From the NCBI GenBank assembly GCA_937871805.1, contig CALMQB010000002.1, positions 186,001 to 250,000 of the forward strand: DNA of 64,000 nt, given 5' to 3'. A model generated the notes under the pieces. It was not told where the DNA came from, did not search any database, and was given only the letters and a program-made list of their open reading frames with translations. Each line of letters begins with the position of its first letter. The stretch's first letter is position 1. Made by a program: the position numbers and the translations under genes. Source of the DNA: an uncultured Candidatus Saccharibacteria bacterium (lineage in GTDB: Bacteria > Patescibacteriota > Saccharimonadia > Saccharimonadales > HK-STAS-PATE-42). Below, piece by piece: positions 24,758 through 33,015 of this stretch.

Positions 24758-25234
24758 CTAAACTGCGGTTAATCCAGCCGAAACAGGTCTCCATAGACCA
24801 TCCACTTCAACCCAGCTTCCGTAGTCTCTGACACAAAAAGTTGAGTCCACTGCCCCAGTCCCAAGATTCAAAGCTGTTGAAGTATTAGCGGGAAACATAG
24901 TTAACACAGGTTCAATATCTGCTCTGCTAGCAGCGTTAAACAGCACCTCATCTGGCTCGCAGGAGCCCTTATTACCCCTTACACTAGCTATGCGAACTGA
25001 GCGCCTTTCCTCCGCTGCCTTGGCCAAGTTTTTGTTGAAGGAAGGGAGACCCTCAAGGATTTCAGAGCTTTTCAGTAGGTCAAAGTATCCGTTTTGAACT
25101 TGTATTTCCACAAAGGTAGTCCATAGCGCAGCCATGACCGCCCGAGGAGATCTTGCTTCTGCTATCCTCTTACTCCGGTTAGCTATGATTCGTTCTGCAA
25201 CACTAGTATTTCTTTCTCTTACTAATCTTGCCAT
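24758..25234 (-). CDS. Orphan protein, unknown
   Basis: A 158-aa protein of unknown family. The N-terminal half is basic and helical (Arg-rich up to about residue 35, then VMAALWTTFVEIQVQNGYF); the C-terminal half looks beta-rich (FCVRDYGSWVEVDGLWRPVS). TTTGGAG lies about 8 nt before the ATG, so this gene is SD-led, unlike many neighbours. It has no uptake-like word. Confidence 0.5.
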   Translation of the reverse strand: MARLVRERNTSVAERIIANRSKRIAEARSPRAVMAALWTTFVEIQVQNGYFDLLKSSEILEGLPSFNKNLAKAAEERRSVRIASVRGNKGSCEPDEVLFNAASRADIEPVLTMFPANTSTALNLGTGAVDSTFCVRDYGSWVEVDGLWRPVSAGLTAV

Positions 25235-25327
25235 AAAAATTCTCCAAACTTTTTAATTTGCTTTCTGTCCAAGATAGTAGCATAAGCTTGTTAGTTTTGC
25301 AAGTTTTGAGTTCAAGAGTTGTTAAAT

Positions 25328-26338
25328 TTAAGTGTTAGCTTTGAGAATTCTACGGACCTCTTTGAGGTTTTTCGATTCCATAAGTTGAACTCTTAAATCT
25401 GAAGCACCATCAAAACCTCTGACGTAGATTTTGAAAAATCTTTTTAGTGGGTCGAATCTTTTCTCAGGATGAACTTTAAGCTCTTCTTCAAATAAATCTA
25501 GATGGTAGTTCAGCATTCTAAGAAGCTCAGCTTTAGATTCGCCAGAACTTTCAGGATTGAATTCTGAGTTGAAGCAAAATATATTCTGGAAGACTCCTCT
25601 ACCAATCATAATTCCATCTACTTTAGATTTTTTAGCAAGTTCTATCCCCTGACTTTTATTCATAATGTCCCCGTTAGCTATAATCAAAGTTTTGGGAGCA
25701 ACTTGGTTCTTAAGTTTAACTATTTGCGGAAAAAGATCGAGATGCGCTGGGACTTTGCTCATCTCTTTTTTTGTACGTGCGTGAACTGTCAAGGCAACAA
25801 TATCTTGCTCTAACAAGAACTTTAGCCAGACTTTCCATTCGTTAACTTTAGAATAACCTAAGCGTGTTTTAACGGATACGGGAAGCCCACCTTTTTTTGC
25901 AGCCTGAATCATTTGCCCAGCCAATTCTGGGTTCAAAATTAATGCTGATCCGGAAGAGTGCTTAGTGGCAGATTTTACGGGGCAACCCATGTTAAGATCA
26001 ATCCCGTCAAAGCCGAGCTTTTTAAGGTCTTTTGACATTTTAGTAATTGCCTTGGGGCTTGAGCTCCAGATTTGTGCAATTAACGGTTTTTCTTCGGACT
26101 TATACTTTAGTCTACGCCCAACAACATGGTTTCCGGCTGTTGAATTCCAACCTTCGGCATTAGTGAACTCTGTGAAGAAAAGGTCTGGCCGACCGGCACG
26201 AATTATTACTCTACGGAAGACGGTGTCGGTGACAGCCTCCATGGGTGCAAGTACAAAAAACGGCTGACCACTTTTTTGGGACTGCTTTTTAAGACGCTGC
26301 CAGATGGTGTCTTTTTTTAGTATTTTTAGTTTTAGCAT
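25328..26338 (-). CDS. tRNA-dihydrouridine synthase
   Basis: A 336-aa flavoenzyme that reduces uridines in tRNA D-loops. The TIM-barrel start is PFFVLAPMEAVTDTVFRR, the catalytic-Cys signature is DLNMGCPVKSATKHSSGSAL, and KTRLGY, LTVHARTKKE and ANGDI follow; Cys in GCP is the proton donor. IGRGVFQN contacts FMN. Its exact position specificity (DusA, B or C type) is not evident. Confidence 0.93.
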   Translation of the reverse strand: MLKLKILKKDTIWQRLKKQSQKSGQPFFVLAPMEAVTDTVFRRVIIRAGRPDLFFTEFTNAEGWNSTAGNHVVGRRLKYKSEEKPLIAQIWSSSPKAITKMSKDLKKLGFDGIDLNMGCPVKSATKHSSGSALILNPELAGQMIQAAKKGGLPVSVKTRLGYSKVNEWKVWLKFLLEQDIVALTVHARTKKEMSKVPAHLDLFPQIVKLKNQVAPKTLIIANGDIMNKSQGIELAKKSKVDGIMIGRGVFQNIFCFNSEFNPESSGESKAELLRMLNYHLDLFEEELKVHPEKRFDPLKRFFKIYVRGFDGASDLRVQLMESKNLKEVRRILKANT

Positions 26339-26435
26339 ATAGAACTTAATTATAACAGCTGAGAACGTAAGGATGTGCTAGAATTTAAACTTAAGTATTA
26401 AGAAAATTTAAAAACGGAGTTAGAAGAAAAAAACT

Positions 26436-27554
26436 TTGGCAAATTCTAAAAAGCAAATCCAGAAAATAAAAAAAGAGGCTGGCCTGTCTAGAAAGATGCC
26501 CAGCGAGGGGTCTAAACAAAATCTACAAAGCAAAAGAGATTGGGGTCTTGCCACTGAAAACCTTACAAAAACTAGTCTATTAGAGAAGGCGGCGCTTAGT
26601 TTAAGGCTGGGATGGAAAACTATCCAAGTTAAGTTTAGGAATAAGGTCGCAGGCAGGAAGATCCCTAACGGACCGAAATCTTTCAAAAAAGAGCGTAGGG
26701 CCAAGACTCCAAAGATAGAAAAATCTAGCAAGCTAATCATCGACAGCTTTAAGTTTTTGGGGAGGCACTGGAAAACCTTCACAATTCTGCTATTTTTCTA
26801 TATTGTGAGTTACTTTATTTTGGCATATGCTCGGCCGAACATCGACCTGCCCTCTCTGTTCAAAGAAGCAAATTCAGCCGGAACTCAAGTTGGAGTTGGC
26901 GACAAGCTTAAGACACTATCTTCAGCAATGTTTACCTATCGTGGTAATGCCGGAGATTTTGCTCGTTGGGCACAATTCTTTTTAGCCGTAATCTTTAGCT
27001 TAGTCTTTATTTATGCGATTCGAGAATTAAAACAAGGAAAGCAAATTCGTGCTAGAGATGCACTTTACGGTGGAACCGGGAACTTAGTTCCGTTCATGAT
27101 GAATATCGGGTTGATTGCGCTTCAGCTAATTCCATTTACGATGGTTTCTGTCATCTATAATATTGGGATGAGTAGGCAGTTATTTGTGAATAATCTAGAA
27201 AAGTTTAGTGCAACTGTAATTCTAGTACTAGCTGGATTGCTGACATTTTGGTTTATCCCAACGGCTATTATTTCTCTGTATGCTATCACCTTGCCTGGAG
27301 TTTATCCTTCTCGAACCATGCAAGCGGTCAGAATTATGGTTAGTAGGAGAAGACTGGAGGTTCTTAAAAATCTCCTGGTCTTCATCCTCTTTATTACACT
27401 TAGCTATTTGATACTATTATTAATGTTAGTTACTTATATTCCGGCTATAGCCAACCTGAGCTTAGATCTGTTCTTCTTAATTGCCCTGCCAATGATTCAT
27501 GTGATGATGTATAGCCTGTATATTAAATTGCTGGAGGGCACGAGAACAAATTAG
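26436..27554 (+). CDS. Multi-pass membrane protein, unknown
   Basis: A 372-aa protein starting at TTG, with purine-rich GGAG/GAAG stretches upstream. The first ~110 residues are extremely basic (Lys/Arg/Ser) and cytoplasmic. About six membrane helices follow (about 115-135, 180-200, 220-250, 262-290, 315-340, 345-365). This architecture is common among uncharacterised CPR membrane proteins. No transporter motif is visible. Confidence 0.7.
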   Translation: MANSKKQIQKIKKEAGLSRKMPSEGSKQNLQSKRDWGLATENLTKTSLLEKAALSLRLGWKTIQVKFRNKVAGRKIPNGPKSFKKERRAKTPKIEKSSKLIIDSFKFLGRHWKTFTILLFFYIVSYFILAYARPNIDLPSLFKEANSAGTQVGVGDKLKTLSSAMFTYRGNAGDFARWAQFFLAVIFSLVFIYAIRELKQGKQIRARDALYGGTGNLVPFMMNIGLIALQLIPFTMVSVIYNIGMSRQLFVNNLEKFSATVILVLAGLLTFWFIPTAIISLYAITLPGVYPSRTMQAVRIMVSRRRLEVLKNLLVFILFITLSYLILLLMLVTYIPAIANLSLDLFFLIALPMIHVMMYSLYIKLLEGTRTN

Positions 27555-27560
27555 ATTAGA

Positions 27561-28208
27561 CTAGATTTGCTCTCTTGCCTCACGTAGATTCCCAACATCT
27601 AGAACTGTCGCTTTCGTACCCTGAGGGTCTATGACTATGTTAGGTGGGCGGCTATCAACATCTGAATATCCTAATGGCCAGTTGGGCATCAAAGACTGTA
27701 CTGTGTCCAAAATTGCTAAATTCCTTGAACTTTGAGCTTCAGATGAGTACCCAGGATGACCACCTTCCGCAAAAGACATAACCGCGACATCACCCCTTTG
27801 GGCTCCCGGATCAGGGTTGTGATAGCCATAGTAGTCCGGGGCCGTTGCAACCAAGGGCGCCCTGGAGCCCACGTCCAACTCTACACCTCTGCTTTCTAGG
27901 CTTATCCTCATACCGGCATTGACCATAAACCAATGAAATGGAATGTGTCCAACCTTTACAGCTAGCTTAGGTAAGCCTAGGGCTTCATCTGGACTAAATG
28001 TAAAAACCTTTCCAAATGCACCTTCATCGAAACATGCCATTCCCCTAAAAACCCTGTATGGATCCATCAGAATGCTGCCTATCAACTCTCTTTGAGGTCT
28101 ATCAAGCCCTCTGCGGAAGAGAGTAGAGCGGGCTACGAGAGCGTACACAGGCCCATCTTCAAGAATGGTGGGTTTTATTATTCTAGAGGCTGGTCCTGCT
28201 TCATGCAT
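27561..28208 (-). CDS. Divergent kinase-like paralogue B
   Basis: A 215-aa protein with the clearest kinase features of the trio: a glycine-loop-like DEGAFGKVFTF, LAVKVGH with the ATP-anchoring Lys, a hinge-like VAVMSFAEGG, the helix SRNLAILDTVQSL, the catalytic loop VDSRPPNIVID (D-x4-N) and TVLDVGN at the DFG position. It ends 9 residues later, so the C-lobe beyond the activation loop is missing. This is reminiscent of polyvalent or aminoglycoside-kinase-like domains rather than Ser/Thr kinases. It has high GC and no uptake-like word. Confidence 0.6.
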   Translation of the reverse strand: MHEAGPASRIIKPTILEDGPVYALVARSTLFRRGLDRPQRELIGSILMDPYRVFRGMACFDEGAFGKVFTFSPDEALGLPKLAVKVGHIPFHWFMVNAGMRISLESRGVELDVGSRAPLVATAPDYYGYHNPDPGAQRGDVAVMSFAEGGHPGYSSEAQSSRNLAILDTVQSLMPNWPLGYSDVDSRPPNIVIDPQGTKATVLDVGNLREAREQI

Positions 28209-28273
28209 ATTTATATGATAACAGGTATCGTTTGGTAGGTCAATGCTTTAAACTGTCAGATTTTAAAAAAGTG

Positions 28274-28279
28274 TATAAT
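28274..28279 (+). promoter_or_regulatory. -10 box of the epimerase gene
   Basis: TATAAT, immediately followed by TAAGTTTAATT, and then the ATG at 28292, 12 nt after the box. The uptake-like word fills the whole distance between -10 box and start codon. Confidence 0.6.
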
Positions 28280-28291
28280 TAAGTTTAATTT

Positions 28292-29002
28292 ATGGAAGAA
28301 TTAATCAGACTTGGAGCAGAAGAAGGTCAGACTGGCCTCCACTTAGAGGTGAACCCGCTTGGAGCAATCGTAACGCGCTTAAGCTTAATGGGACTTGATG
28401 TTTTATACCCAAGGACGACCCTCAGTGGCACTGACGAGGAAAGCAAGGTCCGTGGTGGCCTGCACGTATGCTCTCCTTGGTTTGGGCCAGACCCAACTGG
28501 TATTGGGCCTCAGCACGGCTTTGCACGTGATTTGCCGTGGGATGTTTTAGACCTAAGTAGAGACCATGTCGCCTTGGGCTTATCTGGCGTCGAAGGTTGG
28601 AGGCACTTTGAGCAGATGCTGACCTATGGGGTCGAGCCCAATCTTCAAGTTTTCTGGGCGAGCTTAAGATTGATGAAGAAGGGTGAGTTAACTAAAGAGG
28701 TCAGCCCAGGTTTTCATCCTTACTTTAACGGTCTTGTAGGGAGTGAACTCTGGATTCCAGGAGCAGCAGAAGAGTCACAAGAGCTTCCGGGTGTACCTAG
28801 GAGTGGGTTAGAAGAGCCGCTAATGCTCAGAAATGGCCTAAGAGTAGTAAGGGGTGGAACGGGCACTAAAAGAGTAATACGCTGGACTGATGGCTTGGAT
28901 GACGTTGGGTACGGCTGCGTAGAACCCGTTGCAAGTACCAGAGATCTTCGCCCAGGCGAATCAATGACGATTAGCATGACTCTTCAGGCTACTACGATAT
29001 AG
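28292..29002 (+). CDS. Glucose-6-phosphate 1-epimerase-like protein
   Basis: A 236-aa aldose-epimerase fold protein, shorter than the ~290 of YeaD. The N-terminal part reads NPLGAIVTRLSLMGLDVLYP, and RGGLHVCSPWFGPD...QHGFARDLPW matches the hexose-6-phosphate mutarotase signature, including the catalytic His of HGFAR. FHPYFNG holds the second His. It would interconvert alpha and beta anomers of a sugar phosphate. It is flanked on both sides by kinase-like paralogues on the opposite strand. Confidence 0.8.
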   Translation: MEELIRLGAEEGQTGLHLEVNPLGAIVTRLSLMGLDVLYPRTTLSGTDEESKVRGGLHVCSPWFGPDPTGIGPQHGFARDLPWDVLDLSRDHVALGLSGVEGWRHFEQMLTYGVEPNLQVFWASLRLMKKGELTKEVSPGFHPYFNGLVGSELWIPGAAEESQELPGVPRSGLEEPLMLRNGLRVVRGGTGTKRVIRWTDGLDDVGYGCVEPVASTRDLRPGESMTISMTLQATTI

Positions 29003-29048
29003 AGGCGGCTAACTAAAAGACAGTAAGTCTCCTATCCGTATGTGTTAT

Positions 29049-29693
29049 CTATTGGTACAGATCTAGTACTGTGACTCTTTCTCGCTCTTCATCGTAGAGA
29101 ATGTTGCCACCCCTACTGTCTGGGGCAATACACCACAGGTCATTAGATAGAACAGGGTTTAAAGCTTCAAGTATGGCGGTGTTTCTAGGCGCGAACATAC
29201 CCTTTCTCTGCTCTTGCACCCCAGCCTCACGACTCATTACGGTGATGCTTGTTGATCCCGGAAAAACTGAGGTGTCGCCTCCTGGGTCGATAAAGCCATA
29301 GTAAGCGGGTGAATACGCTGGAAAATCGGTAAGCTGGCCACTCGATAACTCGAAAGGAAGATTTGCTCTATTTGGCAGAGCAAGACCGACTTCAAGTGTT
29401 GCATTTAACAGAAAAGCGTTCCTGCTGGATCCTCCAACCTTTATGGCAAGCGGGGGGAGAGGGCTTGAAGGCCCTGGATCAAAGCCATAAACCATAGCAT
29501 AATAACCCTCTCCAAGCAGTTCTGCCCCACTGGTGAATCGCTCAGGATTTGTTAATATCTCCCCGATAAGCCCTACAGAAGCTCCTATTTTTTGGCGAAA
29601 TAAACTTGTTGTAGAGGGAGCGTCGAACGCCACCGCCCCTTCTACATTGGTCGGTCTTACAACTGGTGTTCCTACTTTGTTTTTTCCAGACAT
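29049..29693 (-). CDS. Divergent kinase-like paralogue C
   Basis: A 214-aa protein. Motifs align with paralogue B: LGEGYYAMVYGF for the glycine loop, LAIKVGG for the Lys strand, AFLLNATLEVGLAL, SPAYYGFIDPGG, ITVMSREAG for the hinge, PRNTAILEAL, PDSRGGNILYD (D-x4-N) and TVLDLYQ at the very C-terminus. The chain thus stops right after the DFG-like Asp. An upstream ATG at 29705 is in frame, but TATGAT lies 7 nt before the ATG at 29693, favouring a leaderless start there. Confidence 0.6.
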   Translation of the reverse strand: MSGKNKVGTPVVRPTNVEGAVAFDAPSTTSLFRQKIGASVGLIGEILTNPERFTSGAELLGEGYYAMVYGFDPGPSSPLPPLAIKVGGSSRNAFLLNATLEVGLALPNRANLPFELSSGQLTDFPAYSPAYYGFIDPGGDTSVFPGSTSITVMSREAGVQEQRKGMFAPRNTAILEALNPVLSNDLWCIAPDSRGGNILYDEERERVTVLDLYQ

Positions 29694-29787
29694 TGAGCTT
29701 ATCATATCATAATCTACTTAGTTTAGTCAATAGATGGATTTTTAGATTAGTCTGAATTGGTCGGTCATTTTGCTAAACTTAAGGTAG

Positions 29788-31833
29788 ATGAAAAAATTAG
29801 ATAAAGCCTCTGCTAAAGAACGAATCGAAAAGCTCCGAGAGCTGATTAATGATTACCGCCATCATTACCATGTGCTGGATGAAAGTACGATGAGCGAAGC
29901 CGCAGCAGACAGCCTAAAGCATGAACTCAGCGAATTGGAAAAAGAGTTCCCAGGACTTATTACAGCAGACTCACCTACTCAACGCATCGCAGGTGGTATT
30001 GCTAAGGGCTTTACCAAGATTAAACATTCCAAAAGAATGCTCAGCTTAAATGATGTTTTTGATAAGGCGGAGATTGAAGCCTGGGTTAAGAGAATCCAGA
30101 AGTTACAGCCAGAAGTTAAGTTTAAGTTTTTTAGCGACATTAAACTTGATGGCTTAGCTTGTGCACTAGTTTATAAAGATGGGGTTTTAGAAAAAGCAAT
30201 AACTCGCGGAGATGGTTTTGTTGGGGAAGATGTAACCAGTAATGTTAAAACTATTCAAAGCGTGCCGCTTAAACTTAATTCTAATGAAAAGGGAATTATT
30301 GAGGTTCGTGGCGAGATTGTTCTGTTTAAAGCAGACTTCGACAAACTTAATGCTAAATTAGAGGCTTCTGGAGAAAAAGTTTATGCTAACCCTAGGAATC
30401 TGGCGGCAGGAACAATCCGCCAGCTAGATTCTGCTTTAGTCGCTAAAAGACCCCTGCAATTTTTTGCATACGATTTGATGGAAGGAGAATACGCCGAAGG
30501 TAAAAATACACACCTTGGTGTCTACAAAAGGTTAACAGAACTTGGCTTTAAAACCTCTGGAGTCTGGAAGGCATTTGAAGACATTGATAGCTTAGAGGAA
30601 AATATAGCAAACTGGGAGACTAAGCGCAAGGAACTTAAGTTTAACAGTGATGGCTTCGTGATCAAGATTGATGACCGCAGAGCCTATCAGAGCTTGGGGA
30701 TTGTTGGGAAAGCCCCGCGTGGAGCAGTAGCTTTTAAATATCCTGCTGAACAAAGTACAACTAAACTTAAGGACATCTTTATTAGCATTGGCAGAACTGG
30801 GGCAGCAACTCCAGTTGCAATTTTGGAGCCGGTCAACCTAGATGGAAGCACAGTTAGTATGGCAACACTGCATAATGCTAGAGAAATTGAACGTAAGGAT
30901 ATAAGGGTTGGCGATACAGTGATTGTTGAAAAAGCGGGCGATATTATCCCGGCCGTGGTTGAACCGCTAATTGAACTCAGAACGGGCGAGGAAGTTAAGT
31001 ATAAGTTTCCAGACGACTGTCCAGAGTGCTCTACAAAACTAATTAAACTTAAGCTGGAAGATGCAGTGTGGCGTTGCCCAAACAATTCTTGCCCAGCAAG
31101 AATTAGCCGTAAAATCCAACACTTTGCAGCCCGGGGTGCAATGGATATTGAGGGTATGGGCGAAAAGAATATTGAAGCATTGCTGAACGCCAGGCTAATT
31201 ACAGACCAGGCCGACATCTTTAAGCTTAAGCAAGCGGAGTTGGAAGAACTGGAGCGTTTTGCAGAGCTTTCAGCGAAGAATCTGGTTGAAGCAATTGCAG
31301 AAAAAAAAGAGCCCGAACTTGCTAAGTTTATTTTTGCGCTGGGAATTCGCCAAGTTGGAGCTCAAACCGCAATAGATTTAGCAAACAATTTTGGGAGTTT
31401 AGAGAAGCTATCTGAGGCAAACTTAGAGAATTTAACTGAGATCGATGGAGTTGGAGAAGTTGTTGCTGAATCTATTTTAGCTTGGTTTGGAGATCAAGAA
31501 AACCAAGAAATGTTACTTAAGTTTAAGGAATTCGGAGTCCAGCCAAAAGAAGTTAAACTTAATTCTGGGGATGGGATTGGATCTATAGCAGGAAAACTGA
31601 GCGGAAAAAGCTTTGTAATAACAGGCTCTTTAAGTCTAAGTGGAATGAGTCGCGAAGAAGCGGCAGATAAGATCCGAGCTTTGGGCGGTGTTTTTCAAAG
31701 TTCTGTTGGTAAAGGAACAACCTATTTGATAGCCGGGGGAAAGGTCGGCGAAAGTAAACTCAAAAAAGCCGAAAAGTTTGGAACAGAAGTTATCGACGAA
31801 AAAGAACTCCTAGACTTGATAAATCAAGTATAA
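29788..31833 (+). CDS. ligA: NAD-dependent DNA ligase
   Basis: This 681-aa ligase seals nicks in Okazaki-fragment joining and repair. It has domain Ia (residues 1-70), an adenylation domain with DIKLDGLA (KxDG, Lys near 119), an OB fold, a four-Cys zinc finger (CPECSTKL...CPNNSCPARI, about 408-435), HhH repeats and a C-terminal BRCT domain from GKLSGKSFVITG. It holds seven exact uptake-like words, the highest density in a gene here. The sequence GCTAAACTTAAGG supplies an AAGG site just before the ATG, as it does for smpB. Confidence 0.98.
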   Translation: MKKLDKASAKERIEKLRELINDYRHHYHVLDESTMSEAAADSLKHELSELEKEFPGLITADSPTQRIAGGIAKGFTKIKHSKRMLSLNDVFDKAEIEAWVKRIQKLQPEVKFKFFSDIKLDGLACALVYKDGVLEKAITRGDGFVGEDVTSNVKTIQSVPLKLNSNEKGIIEVRGEIVLFKADFDKLNAKLEASGEKVYANPRNLAAGTIRQLDSALVAKRPLQFFAYDLMEGEYAEGKNTHLGVYKRLTELGFKTSGVWKAFEDIDSLEENIANWETKRKELKFNSDGFVIKIDDRRAYQSLGIVGKAPRGAVAFKYPAEQSTTKLKDIFISIGRTGAATPVAILEPVNLDGSTVSMATLHNAREIERKDIRVGDTVIVEKAGDIIPAVVEPLIELRTGEEVKYKFPDDCPECSTKLIKLKLEDAVWRCPNNSCPARISRKIQHFAARGAMDIEGMGEKNIEALLNARLITDQADIFKLKQAELEELERFAELSAKNLVEAIAEKKEPELAKFIFALGIRQVGAQTAIDLANNFGSLEKLSEANLENLTEIDGVGEVVAESILAWFGDQENQEMLLKFKEFGVQPKEVKLNSGDGIGSIAGKLSGKSFVITGSLSLSGMSREEAADKIRALGGVFQSSVGKGTTYLIAGGKVGESKLKKAEKFGTEVIDEKELLDLINQV

Positions 31834-31845
31834 TTGTGCTATAAT
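31816..31845 (+). promoter_or_regulatory. Promoter of the cupin-like gene
   Basis: TTGATA (31816-31821), an 18-nt spacer, TATAAT (31840-31845), then 7 nt to the ATG at 31853. The -35 box lies inside the end of ligA. It is leaderless. Confidence 0.65.
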
Positions 31846-31852
31846 CATAGCC

Positions 31853-32269
31853 ATGTCTATGAGAACATTTGATTATTTAGGAAAAACTTTCCCGGTCGAA
31901 AGCCAAGGCTCCGAGACCGTCGTGGACGGTGTTGTTTGTGAAGTTTTTAAATTCACAGGATTGACTGCTTGTGACCTGGCGATTGTAACCATGGAACCGT
32001 TAGCCAAAACCCCAATCCAAGTAGTCAGAAATGGTGTAGTTACACTTGAACAGATTATTGATGGGGAGGGCGATACTAACTTGAGAGTATTGAGAGCTGG
32101 CAAATACGAGGTGGTCCAGAGTGGGCCGCACATCCCTAGTACTCCAATACTACCTAGTGATGTAATGCAGTGGACCGCAGGTGCAAAGGGTGCAAAATTT
32201 TCTGAAATATGTTGGCCCCCTTTTGAAGAGGGAAGATTCGAAACTCTTGATGAATGGCCGAATAGATAG
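31853..32269 (+). CDS. Orphan protein, possibly cupin-like
   Basis: A 138-aa, mostly beta-strand protein. The end TAGAKGAKFSEICWPPFEEGRFETL and the preceding RVLRAGKYEVVQSG suggest a small cupin-type barrel, but no His metal-site pattern is clear. It has its own leaderless promoter within the ligA 3' end. GC is above its neighbours and no uptake-like word is present. Function unknown. Confidence 0.45.
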   Translation: MSMRTFDYLGKTFPVESQGSETVVDGVVCEVFKFTGLTACDLAIVTMEPLAKTPIQVVRNGVVTLEQIIDGEGDTNLRVLRAGKYEVVQSGPHIPSTPILPSDVMQWTAGAKGAKFSEICWPPFEEGRFETLDEWPNR

Positions 32270-32271
32270 GT

Positions 32272-32277
32272 TATAAT
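32272..32277 (+). promoter_or_regulatory. -10 box of the 96-aa membrane protein
   Basis: TATAAT ends 11 nt before the ATG at 32289, with an uptake-like word spanning the interval; TTGATG lies 19 nt further upstream. No ribosome site is present. Confidence 0.55.
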
Positions 32278-32288
32278 TAAGTTTAGGT

Positions 32289-32579
32289 ATGCAAAAGAAA
32301 TTAAAAGATAAGCCACAGGAGCTGTGGTTTAAAAATAAACGCTGGGGCTATGGGTGGTCTCCGAACACTAAGAATGGTTGGATAGTAACCATAGCGTACC
32401 TTGCTGTAATCTATGTTCTTGCTGAAGTATTTGCCTCACAAGGTGAAGAGCTAGATCTAATATTCAGTCTACTAATTGGATTTGCTGTAGTGGTTACCAC
32501 GCTAGTGCTGTTCTTTGTGAGCCTAAGGCATGCACCGAAACCGAAATGGCAATGGGGAGAAAATAAAGTAAAAAAATAA
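32289..32579 (+). CDS. Small two-TM membrane protein
   Basis: A 96-aa protein. A conserved-looking start with aromatic residues (LWFKNKRWGYGWSPNTKNGW) precedes two helices (about 31-48 and 57-80), and the tail is basic. This W-rich opening recurs in uncharacterised small membrane proteins. It is followed 4 nt later by the Nudix gene, probably co-transcribed. Confidence 0.6.
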   Translation: MQKKLKDKPQELWFKNKRWGYGWSPNTKNGWIVTIAYLAVIYVLAEVFASQGEELDLIFSLLIGFAVVVTTLVLFFVSLRHAPKPKWQWGENKVKK

Positions 32580-32583
32580 AGAT

Positions 32584-33015
32584 ATGCAAGATGAAAAAAG
32601 AGACAGGATGTGCAAAATTGCAATCCTGTGTGGTTCAAAGGCTCTGGTGATTAAACGCTCTAAATATGTATGGTACCACCCTGGACGCTGGGACGTTCCT
32701 GGTGGAGCCGCAGAGCCTGGCGAATCAAACCAGAGAGCAGCGGCAAGAGAGACTTTTGAAGAAACCGGATTTGAGGCAGATTCATCTGAATTAAGTTTAA
32801 TTAACTCCCAGTGGAAAATGCGTAATGGAAAGCCGGTTGATAGATTCTGCTTTGCCCTGCACGTTGATGAGGAGTTCGAGCCGAAGTTAAGTTTTGAACA
32901 TTCGGAATATAGCTGGCTAGAAGTCGACGATATTTTGGATGATGATGGCTTGAACCTTCCTAGCTTTTACAAAGATTGCCTGAAGAGCTGCCTAGTTAAT
33001 GTCGAACTTTTCTAA
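32584..33015 (+). CDS. Nudix hydrolase
   Basis: A 143-aa protein with an intact Nudix box GGAAEPGESNQRAAARETFEETGF, which binds the divalent metal for cleaving nucleoside diphosphates linked to other groups. WDVP precedes the box. The substrate is unknown. The last 24 bp overlap the end of the convergent ABC exporter gene. Confidence 0.9.
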   Translation: MQDEKRDRMCKIAILCGSKALVIKRSKYVWYHPGRWDVPGGAAEPGESNQRAAARETFEETGFEADSSELSLINSQWKMRNGKPVDRFCFALHVDEEFEPKLSFEHSEYSWLEVDDILDDDGLNLPSFYKDCLKSCLVNVELF

